Positions 63,352 through 64,000 of a DNA stretch of 64,000 nucleotides are shown here, one piece after another (position 1 is the stretch's first letter; each line of letters opens with the position of its first letter). The notes under the pieces were generated by a model. The model was not told where the DNA came from. It ran no database searches and saw nothing but the letters and a program-made list of their open reading frames with translations. The position numbers and the translations under genes are program-made. The stretch comes from Alphaproteobacteria bacterium (GTDB lineage Bacteria > Pseudomonadota > Alphaproteobacteria > Sphingomonadales > JAKSBY01). Location of the stretch: NCBI GenBank assembly GCA_021774625.1, contig JAJFIV010000012.1, forward strand, positions 57,103 through 121,102, read 5' to 3'.

Positions 63352-63652
63352 CTCTGTATCCCCCGTCTTTTCGGGCCGGTTTTTTGTTTCCTGAGTGTGC
63401 GACTGGTCAGGCTCTCAAGCTTGTCCAGAAAATCCGCCCCGCCAAGCGGGCGACCGGTGCGCTCGCTGGACTGAATGGCATCCCGCGTCTCGTCATCCAG
63501 GCCTCACAGCCCGCTTTGGCGCATGATTTTGCCATCAAATCAAGATAGGTCCGGTAATCTCCGGCAGAGAAAAACACTTCCTGCCGACGATTGCCGCGCT
63601 GGGTCACATGATGGGGATGGTGCGGAACCACAAGGCGTGCCAGACGTGCCAT
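63350..63652 (-). pseudogene. REP-associated tyrosine transposase (RAYT) remnant, internally deleted and frameshifted
   Basis: N-terminus MARLARLVVPHHPHHVTQRGNRRQEVFFSAGDYRTYLDLM; C-terminal RTGRPLGGADFLDKLESLTSRTLRKQKTGPKRRGIQS* in another frame close downstream. Confidence 0.85.
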
Positions 63653-63691
63653 AATGCTATATTACTGAAAAATATGACCAATCACAATAAA

Positions 63692-63702
63692 TAAGTATAC
63701 CG
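63692..63702 (+). repeat. REP-like motif, partial copy D
   Basis: TAAGTATACCG, inverted relative to copy C across the transposase remnant. Confidence 0.5.
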
Positions 63703-63925
63703 TTGTCTAATTGAATTTTCACCCTCGGTGGTAATTTTGTTCTTTTATTGCCACTTTTATGGTTGTCTGCGAGGTCAGTGGAACGGCTTTGAGGCCTTAA
63801 CAGGTTCCACGCCTCATGATAGCGATCAAAAGAATGGATGCCTCTTTGTCCCCAACGTCATTGATCGCGTAACGGCAGCATACACGAGGTCATCCCCTGC
63901 CGGCAAAAGGGCGATCCTTGGGGGA

Positions 63926-64000
63926 TTACGCTTTTCGCCAATCAAAATCCTGTTCGCTGATCCACAGCTTGTGCATCAGAACGGCCAGCTTCCTTGCAAC
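63926..64000 (-). mobile_element. C-terminus of an IS110-like transposase (partial, runs off window)
   Basis: Hand translation VARKLAVLMHKLWISEQDFDWRKA* resembles IS110-family transposase C-termini. Confidence 0.65.

Overview
This 64 kb window looks like an alphaproteobacterial chromosome. Evidence: a ctaCDB-coxF-ctaG-coxC-DUF983-SURF1-thrC-M16 block, divK-pleD, and a circularly permuted two-piece tmRNA. Most of it is conserved housekeeping sequence: cytochrome oxidase, tldD, bpt, an SLC13-type permease, motB, a penicillin acylase-family protein, rpsD, a TPP riboswitch with thiC, ada, an aspartate aminotransferase, an EF-G-like protein, dps, a MoxR/DUF58/SpoIIM/RDD cluster, dinB and others. 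The best candidate for an under-described system is a tight three-gene minus-strand cassette at 42.06-44.69 kb. It encodes a lipoprotein with a long CNPC/KCGGC cysteine-rich tandem-repeat domain fused to a cytochrome P460-like domain with a CIDCH haem motif, a SUMF1/FGE-fold lipoprotein with a non-canonical CGVC motif at the expected active-site position, and a His-rich DUF6969-like protein. Several features are absent from the ORF track: a partial pseudokinase at the left edge (HRA and LGE in place of HRD and DFG), a 42-aa CoxF-like ORF, the permuted ssrA (tag ANDNEAFALAA), and the C-terminus of an IS110-like transposase at the right edge. Accessory patches are an AT-rich junction at 29.1-30.9 kb with a truncated MCP, a REP-like-motif-flanked orphan gene at 25.8-26.4 kb, and a toxin-antitoxin pair plus transposase remnants at 62.6-64 kb. 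All calls come from reading the sequence; no database search was run.
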